Assembly: GCF_900186865.1 (NCBI RefSeq)
Contig: NZ_LT906480.1
Location: 4,296,001 to 4,360,000 of the forward strand
From: Stenotrophomonas maltophilia
GTDB lineage: Bacteria; Pseudomonadota; Gammaproteobacteria; Xanthomonadales; Xanthomonadaceae
Length of the DNA stretch: 64,000 bases
Direction of reading: 5' to 3'
Below are positions 49,467 through 59,150 of this stretch, in pieces (the stretch's first letter is position 1; every line of letters begins with the position of its first letter). The translations under genes were made by a program, and so were the position numbers. The notes beneath the pieces are model-generated. The model was not told where the DNA came from, did no database searches, and saw only the letters and a program-made list of their open reading frames with translations.

Positions 49467-50243
49467 ATGTCCCTGCGCGTGTCCCTGCTGATCCCCCTGC
49501 TGCTGTGCGCGCCGCTCGCGTATGCACAGGATGCCTCCGAACTGGCGGCGATGTCTTCGCCGTGGAGCGGCAGTGGCGGCGAGCTCGGCTTCGCCTCGGC
49601 ACGCGGCAACAGCAGCACCGAGAGCTTCAACGGCCGCCTGCGCCTGCGCTACACCGACGGCGACTGGGTGCACAGCATGGACCTGGCCGGCCTGCGTTCC
49701 AGCTCCAAGGTGACCGAGACCCGCGACGACGGCACCACCACCCGCCGCAACAACACCACCGCCAACCGCTACACCGGCAGTGCCGGCAGCGCGCTGCAGC
49801 TGGGCGAGCACCGCCAGCTGACGGCCACGGTGCGTACCGAGCGCGACGACTTCGCCACCTACGACCGCCAGAGCTCGTTCGGTCTGGGTTACGGCACCCG
49901 CCTGTGGAACACCGAGCGCTTCTCGTTCGACGCGCAGATCGGCCCCGGTGTGCGCCGCACCCACAGCACCGAGGACGACCGCACCCGCACCGGCATGATC
50001 GGCCGCGGCCTGTTCGACATGAAGTACTCGCTGACCGACAACACCGACCTGGTCAACACCCTGCTGGTCGAATCCGGTTCGTACAACACCTTCGGCCAGA
50101 ACGACTTCGGCGTGTCGGTGAGCATGAACGAGCACCTGGCGCTGAAGGCCGGCTGGCAGGCGCGTTACAACAGTGACGTGGCCGAGGACAAGCGCAAGAC
50201 CGATACGCTGACCACGATGAACGTGGTCTACAAGTTCAAGTAA
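49467..50243 (+). CDS. DUF481 outer-membrane barrel protein (YdiY-like)
   Basis: This 258-residue protein has a signal peptide (MSLRVSLLIPLLLCAPLAYAQ). It shows the DUF481 pattern: WSGSGGELGFASARGNSSTESFNGRLRLRYTDGDWVHSMDLAGL, then strands ending NVVYKFK with a terminal Phe-Lys. YdiY-like proteins are outer-membrane barrels of unknown role. GGAG lies about eight bases before the ATG (CTTCGGAGAAGCCCCG). A terminator follows immediately, so the gene is monocistronic. Confidence 0.87.
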   Translation: MSLRVSLLIPLLLCAPLAYAQDASELAAMSSPWSGSGGELGFASARGNSSTESFNGRLRLRYTDGDWVHSMDLAGLRSSSKVTETRDDGTTTRRNNTTANRYTGSAGSALQLGEHRQLTATVRTERDDFATYDRQSSFGLGYGTRLWNTERFSFDAQIGPGVRRTHSTEDDRTRTGMIGRGLFDMKYSLTDNTDLVNTLLVESGSYNTFGQNDFGVSVSMNEHLALKAGWQARYNSDVAEDKRKTDTLTTMNVVYKFK

Positions 50244-50245
50244 GA

Positions 50246-50270
50246 AACGGGCGCCAAGGGCGCCCGTTCT
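50246..50270 (+). terminator. Terminator of the DUF481 gene
   Basis: AACGGGCG/CGCCCGTT forms a stem with a GC-rich top and is followed by CTTCTTCC. It starts three bases after the stop codon. Confidence 0.75.
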
Positions 50271-50276
50271 TCTTCC

Positions 50277-50305
50277 GGTAGTGCCGGCCGCTGGCCGGCA
50301 CGACC
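50277..50305. repeat. Single SMAG/REP palindrome
   Basis: One GTAGTGCC-headed copy closes with CACGACC and lies between the DUF481 terminator and the hemC stop codon. It has no partner. Confidence 0.78.
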
Positions 50306-50314
50306 TGCGATGGC

Positions 50315-51226
50315 TCAGACGTTCAGCAGTTCGCCGGCACCGGCATCCAGCAGCATCTTCGCCACCTGCTGGCCCAGCGCTTCCGGATCACTGCCTGGGC
50401 CCACGGCTTCGGCGCGCACCGCACGGCCGTCGCTGGCGCTGCCAACCAGCCCCTGCAGGTGCAGGTCATCGCCCTGCCACTGCGCGATGGCCGCCACCGG
50501 CACGTGGCAGCTGCCATGCAACGCACGGTTCATCGCCCGCTCGGCTTCCACGCAGGCACGCGTGGCCGCGTCATCAAGCGGGGCGAACAACGCCATCAGA
50601 CGCGCATTGCCACTATCGCACTCCACCGCCACCGCGCCCTGCGCCGGGGCTGGCAGCCACTGCGGCGGTTGCAGGCGCGCGACGATGCGCTCGCCCAGAC
50701 CCAGACGCTCCAGGCCGGCCACGGCCAGCACGATGGCATCGTAGCCACCGTTGTCGAGTTTGGCCAGCCGGGTGTTGACGTTACCGCGCAGGTCGAGCAG
50801 TTCCAGGTCCGGTCGCAGCGCGCGCAGCTGCGCCTGGCGACGCAGCGACGAGGTCCCGACCCGCGCACCGATCGGCAGCGCGTCCAGCGAGGCGTACAGG
50901 TTGGAGACGAAGCCATCGGCGGGATCGTGACGGGTCAGCATTGCCGGCAACGCGAACGGCGCATCCAGTTCCATCGGCACATCCTTCAGCGAGTGCACCG
51001 CGCAGTCGGCCTCACCGCGCAGCATGGCCAGCTCCAGCTCCTTCAGGAACAGGCCCTTGCCACCGATGGCGGCCAGCGAACGGTCGAGCACTTCGTCGCC
51101 GCGAGTGCTCATCGGCACCAGTTCCACATGCAAGCCGGGATGGGCCTGGCGCAGGCGGTCGGCGACGTGTTCGCTCTGCCAGAGGGCGAGCGGGCTCTTG
51201 CGGGTGGCGATGCGGACGGTTTCCAT
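50315..51226 (-). CDS. hemC: Hydroxymethylbilane synthase (porphobilinogen deaminase)
   Basis: This 303-residue cytoplasmic enzyme joins four porphobilinogen units in haem synthesis. It shows [60 protein letters not shown] and VNTRLAKLD. The dipyrromethane cofactor attaches to Cys240 in HGSCHVP. Its neighbours, an AlgR-like and an AlgZ-like gene in the same direction, repeat the algZ-algR-hemC order of pseudomonads, but here a 560-base repeat-rich gap separates hemC from the regulator. Confidence 0.95.
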   Translation of the reverse strand: METVRIATRKSPLALWQSEHVADRLRQAHPGLHVELVPMSTRGDEVLDRSLAAIGGKGLFLKELELAMLRGEADCAVHSLKDVPMELDAPFALPAMLTRHDPADGFVSNLYASLDALPIGARVGTSSLRRQAQLRALRPDLELLDLRGNVNTRLAKLDNGGYDAIVLAVAGLERLGLGERIVARLQPPQWLPAPAQGAVAVECDSGNARLMALFAPLDDAATRACVEAERAMNRALHGSCHVPVAAIAQWQGDDLHLQGLVGSASDGRAVRAEAVGPGSDPEALGQQVAKMLLDAGAGELLNV

Positions 51227-51310
51227 CCGGTCATTATCGCGCCTTCGGCGCGGATACGGCCAACGGCGGAGCCCCTCGTGGCTGGAGCGAACTGCTGGAT
51301 CATTGCACTA

Positions 51311-51414
51311 GGCCGGGCGGGGCGGGTTCGCGGGGGACGCCGTGAATCCGTCCGTGGAGGCTTGGCCGCGGCATCCATGCCGCGGACACCCCCGCGAACC
51401 CGCCCCGCCCGGCC
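51311..51414. repeat. Long-armed hairpin element, type II loop, copy C
   Basis: The 26-base arms 51311-51336 and 51389-51414 are perfectly complementary (GGCCGGGCGGGGCGGG start). The 52-base loop includes GTGAATCCGTCCGTGGAGG and an inner hairpin around CATCCATG. The loop is related to that of copy D, while the arms are not. Confidence 0.85.
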
Positions 51415-51480
51415 TCTGACAGTTTCCGTGTGCATCAGCCACGGAAGATCAAAAGAAAGAATCAAAAGCCGATTGCTTCC

Positions 51481-51521
51481 GGGGTCAGATCCCTTTTCCG
51501 CAGGAAAAGGGATCTGACCCC
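51481..51521. repeat. GGGGTCAGATCCC palindrome
   Basis: Perfect 19-base arms (51481-51499 and 51503-51521) enclose the loop GCA. The same family occurs, degenerate, at 45135-45176. The sequence type is common in proteobacterial genomes and may be a RAYT-type REP. Confidence 0.85.
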
Positions 51522-51578
51522 TCTTTCCCCACCCGATAACAACAATGCCTTTGCCGTCCGACGCGGGAAAAACGAGAG

Positions 51579-51683
51579 GGTTGGGCCGGGGTGGGGTGGC
51601 GGGACCGTTGGCGCCATGGATGGCGCCATCGAGCTACAGGGATGTACTTGCAGCGTGTCCCGCCACCCCACCCCGGCCCGACC
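51579..51683. repeat. Long-armed hairpin element, type II loop, copy D
   Basis: The arms 51579-51604 and 51658-51683 are complementary at 25 of 26 positions, the exception keeping a G-U pair. The 53-base loop contains GGCGCCATGGATGGCGCC and GATGTACTTGCAGCGTG. In reverse orientation it aligns with the loop of copy C. Confidence 0.85.
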
Positions 51684-51788
51684 CAGTACGTAGCACCAAC
51701 GCGCCGACCAACCGCCGTTGCAGTTGCAGTTGCCGTTGCTCCAGACGTTGCTCGTAAGCAGTCGCGGCCGCAGGCCGCGCGGGACCAC

Positions 51789-52520
51789 TCACAGATGCCG
51801 CAATTCCTGCTTCAGCGTCGCCACGCAGCGGCGGCTGACTTCCAGCGGCTGCTTTCCATGCCGCAGCACCGCCTGCACTTGACCACCCGCGCCTCGACGC
51901 AGCTCCACCAGCTCGTGGCGCGCCACCAGGCAGTTGCGATGGATGCGGATGAAGCGGCTGGCGAACTCTTCCTCCAGCGACTTCAGCGACTCCTCGATCA
52001 GGTCCTCGCCGCGCGCATGGTGCACCACCACGTACTTCTCTTCCGCCTGCAGGTAGTGGATGTCGTCCAGCGGGATCAGCCGCAGGCTGCCACGCAGGCG
52101 TGCGCACAGCATGCTGCGGGCCTGCTGCCCGCCGCTGTCCTGCGGCTGGCCATCGCGGCCGGCCAGGAACGTGCGTGCACGTGCGATCGCTGCGGCAAGG
52201 CGCTCGGCGCGGACCGGCTTCATCAGGTAATCGATGGCCGCCGCCTCGAACGCCGACAGCGCATGCGCGTCATAAGCCGTGCAGAACACCACCGCCGGGC
52301 GCGGCTCGAAGCTGGCCAGGTGGCGGGCGGCTTCCAGGCCGTCCAGCCCGGGCATGGCGATGTCCAGCAGGACCAGGTCCGGCTGCAGCTCCGCGCACGC
52401 ATGCAGGGCCTGCTCGCCGTTCCCGGCCTCGGCCACCACGTCCACCCCGTCCTGCGCCGCCAGCAGGCTGCGCAGGCGTTCCCGCGCCAGCGGTTCGTCA
52501 TCGGCGATGACTACCCTCAC
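51789..52520 (-). CDS. LytTR family response regulator (AlgR-like)
   Basis: This 243-residue regulator has a receiver domain (Asp53 in LVLLDIAMPG, Lys in DYLMKPV) and a C-terminal LytTR DNA-binding domain (from about residue 140: IPLDDIHYLQAEEKYVVVHHA, RFIRIHRNCLVARHEL). Domain order and the neighbouring AlgZ-like kinase and hemC resemble Pseudomonas AlgR, which controls alginate, type IV pili and virulence. It follows the kinase gene by 10 bases. Confidence 0.9.
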   Translation of the reverse strand: MRVVIADDEPLARERLRSLLAAQDGVDVVAEAGNGEQALHACAELQPDLVLLDIAMPGLDGLEAARHLASFEPRPAVVFCTAYDAHALSAFEAAAIDYLMKPVRAERLAAAIARARTFLAGRDGQPQDSGGQQARSMLCARLRGSLRLIPLDDIHYLQAEEKYVVVHHARGEDLIEESLKSLEEEFASRFIRIHRNCLVARHELVELRRGAGGQVQAVLRHGKQPLEVSRRCVATLKQELRHL

Positions 52521-52530
52521 GGTCGTCCCC

Positions 52531-53574
52531 TCACTGGATCGGCACTGTCACCTGGCAGGCATAGTAGCCCTCGCTCCAGCCAGCCGTCATCCGCGCGGCG
52601 GCGCCGAAGCGCCAGGCCAGCCGATGAGCGATGCTGTGCTGGGCATGGCCGGCACCACGCGCCAGCGCCAACCCCGGCGCCTGCGGATCGGGTGCGGGAT
52701 TGCGCACGCAGATCTGCAGCTCCTTGCCCTCGCGCACCAGCTGCAATTCGATGGTGCCGCCCTCGGGCAGCCGCGAAATGCCATGCAGCACTGCGTTTTC
52801 CACCAGCGGCTGCAGTACCAGCCTCGGCAGTGGCAGGTCCCACGGCAGCGGCTCATCGCGCTGCCAGCGCACCTGCAGACGCTCGCCGAGGCGCAGCGAC
52901 TCTATCGACAGATAGCGCTCGGCCAGCTCGCATTCGTCACGCAGGGTGGAGTCGCCCTCGCCCGCGCCCAGGGCAGCACGGAACAGATCGGACAGATCCA
53001 GCACCGCGCGTTCGGCCACCGCCGGATCGCGATGCAGCAGGCTGGCAATCAGGTTCATGCTGTTGAACAGGAAGTGCGGCCGGATCCGCGCCTGCAGCGC
53101 GTCGGCCTGGGCACGCGCGTTGGCCTGCACCTGCGCGGCCCAGCGATCGCTCACATAGAAGTAGCGCAGGGCAAGCGCGGCGATCAGTGCCGTGGTTGCC
53201 GCACTGCCCAGGGTGAAGCGCCAGAAGCTGATGCCGCGGGCGAAGTTGTCGCCCAGTACCGCGTACAGTGCATGCACGATGCCGGCACAGACCACCGCGA
53301 TCAGGGTCGCCAGCACGATCGCCGCGACAGCGCCCAGCACCGGCGGCAGCCTCGACAGAGCCTGCCGCAGGAGGCACAGGCTGGCGGTCACCGCCAGCGC
53401 CAGCCACAGCGCGAAGCCGCTGGCCGACAGCAGCTCGCCGAAGGTCCAGTGGCGGCTGCCATCGGGCGCCAGCGCCAGCACCACCACCACCAGCTGGGCC
53501 AGGCCGAGCATCGCCGCCAGCCGCGGCAGGCGGCACAGTTCCGGCATCCACGGCGATGTGCTGGCCGGGGGCAT
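52531..53574 (-). CDS. Sensor histidine kinase (AlgZ/LytS-like, His_kinase family)
   Basis: This 347-residue membrane kinase has four helices (about residues 20-37, 50-70, 80-105 and 122-140) and the unorthodox His_kinase domain: QARIRPHFLFNSMNLIASLL with His167, and PRLVLQPLVENAVLHGISRLPEGGTIEL in the ATPase domain. A classical G2 motif is absent, as in AlgZ. The start lies three bases after the esterase stop, so esterase, kinase and regulator probably form an operon. Confidence 0.9.
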   Translation of the reverse strand: MPPASTSPWMPELCRLPRLAAMLGLAQLVVVVLALAPDGSRHWTFGELLSASGFALWLALAVTASLCLLRQALSRLPPVLGAVAAIVLATLIAVVCAGIVHALYAVLGDNFARGISFWRFTLGSAATTALIAALALRYFYVSDRWAAQVQANARAQADALQARIRPHFLFNSMNLIASLLHRDPAVAERAVLDLSDLFRAALGAGEGDSTLRDECELAERYLSIESLRLGERLQVRWQRDEPLPWDLPLPRLVLQPLVENAVLHGISRLPEGGTIELQLVREGKELQICVRNPAPDPQAPGLALARGAGHAQHSIAHRLAWRFGAAARMTAGWSEGYYACQVTVPIQ

Positions 53575-53577
53575 GGC

Positions 53578-54237
53578 TCAGGCAGCGCCCAACCGTTCCT
53601 GCAGCCAGTCACCCAGCGCCTGGATCTCTTCGGCGCAGACCTGGTGGGCCATCGGATAGCTGTGCCACTCCACCTCCAGGCCCAGCGCCTGCAGGGCCTG
53701 CGCGCTGTGTACGGCCACCGCCTGCGGAATCACCGGGTCGCTGCTGCCATGGGCCATGAACGCCGGCACCTGCACCGCACCGTCAACGCGCCTGGCGCTC
53801 TCGGCTTCCGGCAGGTAAGTGGACAGTGCGATCAGGCCGGCCAGTGGCGCGGTGCGCGACAGTGCAGCGGTGAGGATGATCGCCCCGCCCTGCGAGAAGC
53901 CGGCCAGGAAGATCTTCTCCGGCGCGACGCCGCGCTCGATCTCACGTGCGATCAGCGCATCCAGCTGCAGCACCGATTCCTGCACGCCGGCCATGTCGGC
54001 ACGCGAGCGGAAGTCCATCCCGACGATGTCGTACCAGCCGCGCATCGGTACGCCGTTGTTGATCGTGATCGGCCGCACCGGTGCGTGCGGGAACACGAAG
54101 CGCAGCGCCGGCCAGTGCGGACGCACCAGTTCCGGCACGATCGGCGCGAAGTCGTGGCCGTCGGCGCCAAGCCCGTGCAGCCAGATCACCGACCACTGTG
54201 GCGAGGCGCCGGTTTCCTGTTCCACCGTTTGCAGCAT
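53578..54237 (-). CDS. Carboxylesterase / phospholipase (alpha/beta hydrolase)
   Basis: This 219-residue cytoplasmic hydrolase has the nucleophile elbow GFSQGG (Ser115), Asp167 (GSSDPVIP) and His198 (PMAHQV), with the oxyanion loop LHGLGADGHDF. It matches the abhydrolase_2 carboxylesterases of Pseudomonas, which act on short-chain esters and lysophospholipids. It is the first gene of a unit with the AlgZ/AlgR-like pair. No signal peptide is seen. Confidence 0.88.
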   Translation of the reverse strand: MLQTVEQETGASPQWSVIWLHGLGADGHDFAPIVPELVRPHWPALRFVFPHAPVRPITINNGVPMRGWYDIVGMDFRSRADMAGVQESVLQLDALIAREIERGVAPEKIFLAGFSQGGAIILTAALSRTAPLAGLIALSTYLPEAESARRVDGAVQVPAFMAHGSSDPVIPQAVAVHSAQALQALGLEVEWHSYPMAHQVCAEEIQALGDWLQERLGAA

Positions 54238-54287
54238 GATGCGGCTCCTTCAAGTTCGAGCCGCATTATGCCGCTGGTGCAGGGCCA

Positions 54288-56216
54288 TCAGTACAGCGGC
54301 GGTTGCTCGGCGGCTTCCCGGCGCAGCTGCGCGGCGCGCACCAGCACCGGTGGCGGAATGTTCTCTTCGGGGATGTCGAGCAGGCCGAGGCGATGCAGGA
54401 AGGCACCCGGACCGCGCGAGGAGGTCAGCGCCACCACCGGAACGGCCAGCACCATGCCGATCACCACCGGCGCCATCCAGGCTGCCAGCGACGGCGACAC
54501 CGCCCACGCCAGCACACCCATGAACGCACCAAACACGCCCAACCCGCCGTAGCCACGGATCAAGGCCATCCACGAGATGCCACCATCGTCACGCTGCTGT
54601 GCGTCCCAGCCGGAATCGCGGCCGGACAGCACTTCGGCCACGCCGCGCGACTGCACGTACATCACTACCGGTGCCATCAGTGCGGCCAGCACGGTCTCCA
54701 CCAGCATCGACACGAACGCACGGATCGCACCGCCGCAACCGCGGCGGTCGACAGGGTCCAGCAGCATCGCCAGATAGCCCAGCACCTTGGGCAGCAGCAG
54801 CACGGCCATGGTGGCGGCGAACAGGCGCACCACCTGCTCCTCGTCCTGGGCCCGCCAGTACACGCTGGGTGACAGGTGCAGCAGGGCGTTGAAATCGATG
54901 CCTTCCTGGAACAGCGGGATCGCAATGCCGATCAGCATCAGCATCGCCCACATCGGCGCGGTGAAGTAATGGCCGATGCCGATCAGCATGTGGGTGCGGC
55001 TGATCCAGTGCAGGCCACGGCTGCCGACCACCTTGCCGTGCTGCAGGTTGCCCTGGCACCAGCGACGGTCGCGCACCAGCAGGTCGGTCAGGGTCGGCGG
55101 GCCTTCTTCGTAGCTGCCCCCCAGGTACGGCACCATGTGCGCGGCCCAGCCGCCACGGCGCATCAGCGCTGCTTCGACGAAATCGTGGCTGAGCACGTGG
55201 CCGCCGAACGGCTTGCGCCCCGGCAGCGCTGGCAAGCCGGCGTGGTCGGCGAAGGCACGGGTGCGGATGATGGCGTTGTGGCCCCAGTAGTTGCTCTCGG
55301 CGCCATGCCACCAGGCCACGCCACGGGCGATCACCGGGCCGTACACGCGACCGCCGAACTGCTGCATGCGTGCGAACAGGGTGCGGCCACCGATCACCGA
55401 GGGCAGGGTCTGGATCAGGCCGACATCGGCGTTGTGTTCCATGCCGGCCACCAGGCGCACGATGCTGTCGCCGGTCATCAGGCTGTCGGCGTCCAGGATC
55501 AGCATCTGCGGGTAAGCGCCACCGAAGCGGCGCACCCAGTCGGCGATGTTGCCGGCCTTGCGCCCGCTGTTGTCGCCACGGCGGCGGTAGAACAGCCGCG
55601 TCTGGCCGTCCGGCACGCGCTCGCGCAGTTCGGCGAATACCTGCTCCTCGGCGCGTGCGATGTCCTCGCGCCGGGTATCGCTGAGCACGAAGAAGTCGAA
55701 GCGTTCGAGCTGGCCGGTGGCGGCCACCGACTCGTAGATCGCCTGCAGGCCCGCCAGCAGTCGGCGCGGATCCTCGTTGTAGGTCGGCATCAGCAGCGCG
55801 GTGCGGCTGTGCACGGTCGGCAGCGGCTTGTCCGGGTCGATGCCAAGGCGATAGCCGCGGTCGAACACGGCGGTCAGGAAGCCGGCCACGGCGCTGGCGA
55901 AGGACAGCGCGATCCAGGCGAACAGGCCGACGAACAGCACCAGCAGGCAGGCTTCCAGCACGCTGATGCCATTGGCCGACAGCACCCGCCACATCATGCG
56001 GGTGGCGATGGCGGTCATGGCCAGGGTGCCGCCGAAGATGTAGAACCGGCGCAGGCCGATCAGGCGTGGCGAGGTACGGTGCCGACGGACCTTCAGCTTG
56101 CCTTCGCGCAGGGTCTGTTCGGGCATCGGCAGCGGAGATTCGGCCGGCAGCAGCGCCCAGCCGGCGTCGAGCCGGGGCGCATCCGCTTCCGCGTGGATGG
56201 TTTGACCCCCCATCAC
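54288..56216 (-). CDS. opgH: Glucans biosynthesis glucosyltransferase H
   Basis: This 642-residue inner-membrane GT2 enzyme polymerises beta-glucose for osmoregulated periplasmic glucan. Catalytic motifs are [15 protein letters not shown], the DAD metal site in [12 protein letters not shown], a later acidic motif in [14 protein letters not shown], and [10 protein letters not shown]. About eight helices flank the catalytic domain. It is shorter than E. coli OpgH (847) but of the length usual in Xanthomonadaceae. opgG is not adjacent. Tandem ATGs (56216 and 56213) make the start slightly uncertain. Confidence 0.93.
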   Translation of the reverse strand: MMGGQTIHAEADAPRLDAGWALLPAESPLPMPEQTLREGKLKVRRHRTSPRLIGLRRFYIFGGTLAMTAIATRMMWRVLSANGISVLEACLLVLFVGLFAWIALSFASAVAGFLTAVFDRGYRLGIDPDKPLPTVHSRTALLMPTYNEDPRRLLAGLQAIYESVAATGQLERFDFFVLSDTRREDIARAEEQVFAELRERVPDGQTRLFYRRRGDNSGRKAGNIADWVRRFGGAYPQMLILDADSLMTGDSIVRLVAGMEHNADVGLIQTLPSVIGGRTLFARMQQFGGRVYGPVIARGVAWWHGAESNYWGHNAIIRTRAFADHAGLPALPGRKPFGGHVLSHDFVEAALMRRGGWAAHMVPYLGGSYEEGPPTLTDLLVRDRRWCQGNLQHGKVVGSRGLHWISRTHMLIGIGHYFTAPMWAMLMLIGIAIPLFQEGIDFNALLHLSPSVYWRAQDEEQVVRLFAATMAVLLLPKVLGYLAMLLDPVDRRGCGGAIRAFVSMLVETVLAALMAPVVMYVQSRGVAEVLSGRDSGWDAQQRDDGGISWMALIRGYGGLGVFGAFMGVLAWAVSPSLAAWMAPVVIGMVLAVPVVALTSSRGPGAFLHRLGLLDIPEENIPPPVLVRAAQLRREAAEQPPLY

Positions 56217-56705
56217 CGCTTACTCCCCACGATCGGCATGGCCGGCCGTCCCGGCCGGGCTGCATGCGCGAAGGTTCCCGGCGCGCCTTCCCGGCGCCCG
56301 CACTTGTCCTGGCTGTACCGGCCCTTGGCCGCACAGTCGCTGTCTGTCACTACCGGAACCCACACGATCTCCAACGGGGCGGAATCGAAAATGCGGCCCA
56401 GTCTAGGGCGCCGGATGTAAGCCGAGTGCGAAGGTCTATGCCGGGATTTATCCCCATTCAGCAAACAGCAGGCGATGGTGGACCGCGCAGGGGAATGTCG
56501 CTTCGTGGCACCGGGTACTGGATCGTAACAAACGCGAACGGTTATCATTTCATTAACCAGGCAGGTCGCCGTCTTCCTTACGGCCGAGACCCACCCAGCT
56601 GCGCCGGCCCGAACCGTGCGCCCTACGACCCATGGAAGGGGGCTGCCTGCTGTCTGCGTGCGCCTGCTGCTTCCACCGGGTCCTCCTCCTCCGATGGAAG
56701 CCGTC
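56217..56705. other. Divergent region between opgH and the TonB receptor
   Basis: About 490 bases without a supported gene should hold both promoters. The most AT-rich part is around 56525-56560, with the candidate Fur-type site at 56540-56558. The rest is GC-rich and without clear repeats. Confidence 0.6.
56540..56558. promoter_or_regulatory. Possible Fur-type operator
   Basis: GGTTATCATTTCATTAACC has inverted ends GGTTA/TAACC and contains ATCATT, but it matches the 19-base Fur consensus at only 9 positions. It lies about 150 bases before a TonB receptor of siderophore type. The call is weak and rests mainly on context. Confidence 0.35.
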
Positions 56706-58751
56706 ATGTCCCTGTCGTTCCGTACCCCTTCCGCGCGCCTGCCGCGCACCCGCCTGGCCTGCGCCCTGGCCACCGCCTGCCTGCTTGCCCTGCCCGGCCT
56801 GGCCGCCGCAGAGGCCAGTGCCGATGCCTCCACCAAGGATCTGGATACCGTGGTGGTCACCGCCTCGGGCAACCAGCAATGGATCAAGGATGCGCCGGCC
56901 AGCATCAGCGTGATCAGCCGCGAGGACATCGCGCGCCAGCCGGTGCACGACCTGGCCACCCTGCTCAGCCGCGTGCCCGGCGTGACCGGTGGCCTCAGTG
57001 CGGTTGGCGAGCAGTCCAAGATCAAGCTGCGCGGCATGCCGTCCAACTACACGCTGGTGCTGGTGGACGGCAAGCGCATGGGCAGCTCGGCCTCGACCAA
57101 CTACCGGCCGGACCTGGGCCGCCAGGACCTGAACTGGATCTCGCCTGACCAGATCGAGCGCATCGAAGTGGTGCGCGGACCGATGTCGTCGCTGTATGGC
57201 TCCGACGCCATGGGCGGCGTGATCAACATCATCACCCGGCGCATCGGTGATGACTGGAGCGGCAGCGCCACCCACAGCTATACCCGCCCGGGCGATGGCA
57301 AGCGCGGCGACACCCAGCAGATCGGTGCGACGTTCTCCGGCCCGCTCGGCGAGCGCTTCGGCCTGCGCATCGGTGCCAACAGCATGCGCCGCGATTCGGA
57401 TCGCTCCAATGGTGGTGTCTACGGCAACGCGTATGCAGGCGAGAAGGACCGCAATGTCGATGCGCTGCTGCAGTGGAAACTGAGCGACGCGCAGGAACTG
57501 TCGCTCGAAGCCGGCCATGGCGTGCAGCAGGCCTTCATCGACGCTTCGCTGGAAAAGCAGGATGAAGGCGCCTGGGGTGCCAGCGAACTCAAGCGCAGCT
57601 CGCTGGCGCTCAACCACGATGGCAAGTGGAGCTTCGGCAATTCGAAGATCAGTGCGTACTGGACCGAGTACAGGAACGACATCGGTGCTACCGGCCGTTC
57701 CGAAGCCACCGATACGATCATCGAGGGCAGCCTGACCACGCCGTTCACCCTCGGCGTTGAACACCAGTTCGCCGTGGGCGGCCAGTGGAAGCGCCAGGAG
57801 CTGACCAACACCGACACCATCGGCCGCGCGCCGATCGACTATACCGGCAATGCCGTCAGCGGCTCCGATCTGGAAGTGGATACCTGGGCCCTGTTCGTCG
57901 AAGACGAACTGAAGCTGCACCGCACCCTGGCACTGACCCTGGGCGCGCGCCTGGATCACCATGAGAAGTTCGGTGGCCACGTCAGCCCGCGCGCCTACCT
58001 GGTCTGGCATCCGGCCGAGCAATGGACCATCCGCGGTGGCGTCTCCAAGGGCTTCCGCGCCCCCAGCCTGACCGAGAACTCCGCCAGCGCCGCCACCCAG
58101 TCCGGTGGCCGTGGCTGCACCTCGCTGATTCCGCTGGGCTATACCCGCGGCGGCTGCTACATGGCCGGCAATCCGGACCTGGACCCGGAAACCAGCACCA
58201 ACCGCGAAATCGGCATCAGCTTCGACAACGATCTGGTCGATGCCGGCCTGACCTACTTCCACACCGACTTCAGGAACAAGATCGAGTACGCACCGCTGGG
58301 CAGGTTCAACGGCATCTGGTGGACGCGGATGAGCAACGTGCAGCGCGCACGCACCAGCGGCATGGAAGGCAACTTCAATGTCCGCTTCGGCGAGCACTGG
58401 CGCTGGCGCACCTCGGCGACGTGGATGAAGGAAGCCAGGAACCTGACCACCGGCCGCAACCTGATCGATACCCCCGAATTCTCGGGCTATTCGTCGCTGG
58501 ACTGGACGCCCGACGCGGTGTTTTCCAGCAGCCTGTCGGCGCAGTACACCGGCAGGCAGGCCGGCACGGCGACGACCTTCCTCAAGGCCTACACGCTGTA
58601 TGACCTGACCGCCGCCTGGAACGTCAATGAGGTACTGACCCTGCGTGGCGGCGTCAGCAACCTGGCCGACAAGAAGCTGTATGCGGAAGGCTCCACCGAT
58701 TACTTCGTGGCCGGGCGCAGCTACTTCCTCAGCATGACCGCGCGGTTCTGA
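56706..58751 (+). CDS. TonB-dependent outer-membrane receptor (siderophore type)
   Basis: This 681-residue receptor has a signal peptide (about residues 1-36, ending GLAAAEA) and a TonB-box-like TVVVTASG. The plug domain shows APASISVISREDIARQPVHDLATLLSRVPGV and IEVVRGPMSSLYGSDAMGGVINIITRR, followed by the 22-strand barrel ending SYFLSMTARF. The pattern is closest to CirA/FepA-type catecholate siderophore receptors, but the ligand is unknown. The CTSLIPLGYTRGGCYM loop has a likely disulphide. Iron control through Fur is expected but not proved. Confidence 0.88.
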   Translation: MSLSFRTPSARLPRTRLACALATACLLALPGLAAAEASADASTKDLDTVVVTASGNQQWIKDAPASISVISREDIARQPVHDLATLLSRVPGVTGGLSAVGEQSKIKLRGMPSNYTLVLVDGKRMGSSASTNYRPDLGRQDLNWISPDQIERIEVVRGPMSSLYGSDAMGGVINIITRRIGDDWSGSATHSYTRPGDGKRGDTQQIGATFSGPLGERFGLRIGANSMRRDSDRSNGGVYGNAYAGEKDRNVDALLQWKLSDAQELSLEAGHGVQQAFIDASLEKQDEGAWGASELKRSSLALNHDGKWSFGNSKISAYWTEYRNDIGATGRSEATDTIIEGSLTTPFTLGVEHQFAVGGQWKRQELTNTDTIGRAPIDYTGNAVSGSDLEVDTWALFVEDELKLHRTLALTLGARLDHHEKFGGHVSPRAYLVWHPAEQWTIRGGVSKGFRAPSLTENSASAATQSGGRGCTSLIPLGYTRGGCYMAGNPDLDPETSTNREIGISFDNDLVDAGLTYFHTDFRNKIEYAPLGRFNGIWWTRMSNVQRARTSGMEGNFNVRFGEHWRWRTSATWMKEARNLTTGRNLIDTPEFSGYSSLDWTPDAVFSSSLSAQYTGRQAGTATTFLKAYTLYDLTAAWNVNEVLTLRGGVSNLADKKLYAEGSTDYFVAGRSYFLSMTARF

Positions 58752-58761
58752 CCAAGAGCGT

Positions 58762-58803
58762 CCGCCGCGATCGCGCTGGCGACGGGCCAGCGCGATCGGC
58801 GGT
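58762..58803. terminator. Strong hairpin after the TonB receptor
   Basis: CCGCCG...GATCGCGCTGG pairs with CCAGCGCGATCGGCGG, the left arm carrying two extra bases. No T-tract follows, so it may be a Rho-associated or stability hairpin between convergent genes. Confidence 0.5.
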
Positions 58804-58811
58804 GTTGCGGA

Positions 58812-58985
58812 TTACTCGCTTTCCAATGCGGCGGCGGGCGCCGCGCTCTGCGTAGCCGCCGTGCGTGCACGGTCCATCGCCACTGCCAGTTGCTGGCGTG
58901 CGAGCAGCTGTTGTGCCTGCACCACTTCAGGTGTCGGCAGGAGCACCGGTCCCGGTGCGTTTTCCGGTGTAGCAGGTGTGGTCAT
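58812..58985 (-). CDS. Small hypothetical protein, 57 residues
   Basis: I do not recognise this protein. It reads MTTPATPENAPG at the start and contains PEVVQAQQLLARQQLAVAMDRARTAA, a probable single amphipathic helix, then an Ala-rich end. No signal peptide or membrane segment is seen. It converges on the TonB receptor gene. It could be a real small cytoplasmic protein; the biased Ala/Gln composition makes this uncertain. Confidence 0.5.
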   Translation of the reverse strand: MTTPATPENAPGPVLLPTPEVVQAQQLLARQQLAVAMDRARTAATQSAAPAAALESE

Positions 58986-59150
58986 GCAACCTCCATGGAC
59001 ATCCCGCCGCCGCACGGATTCAGCTGGTGCGGCAGCGGAACTGCGCACCCTATCCTAAAAACAAGGCGGGCGGGTGACGGTGCGCGCCCCTGCCGCAGCA
59101 GCCGGAACAAGGCAGGCGTCACATTTTTGACGGTGACGCTTGGATCCTGA

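Larger units (their letters stand above)
51227..51788. other. Repeat-filled stretch between hemC and the LytTR regulator
   Basis: This region of about 560 bases holds no supported gene. It carries three long palindromes (51311-51414, 51481-51521 and 51579-51683). The hemC promoter must lie near 51230-51300, but no clear -35/-10 pair stands out. Confidence 0.75.
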
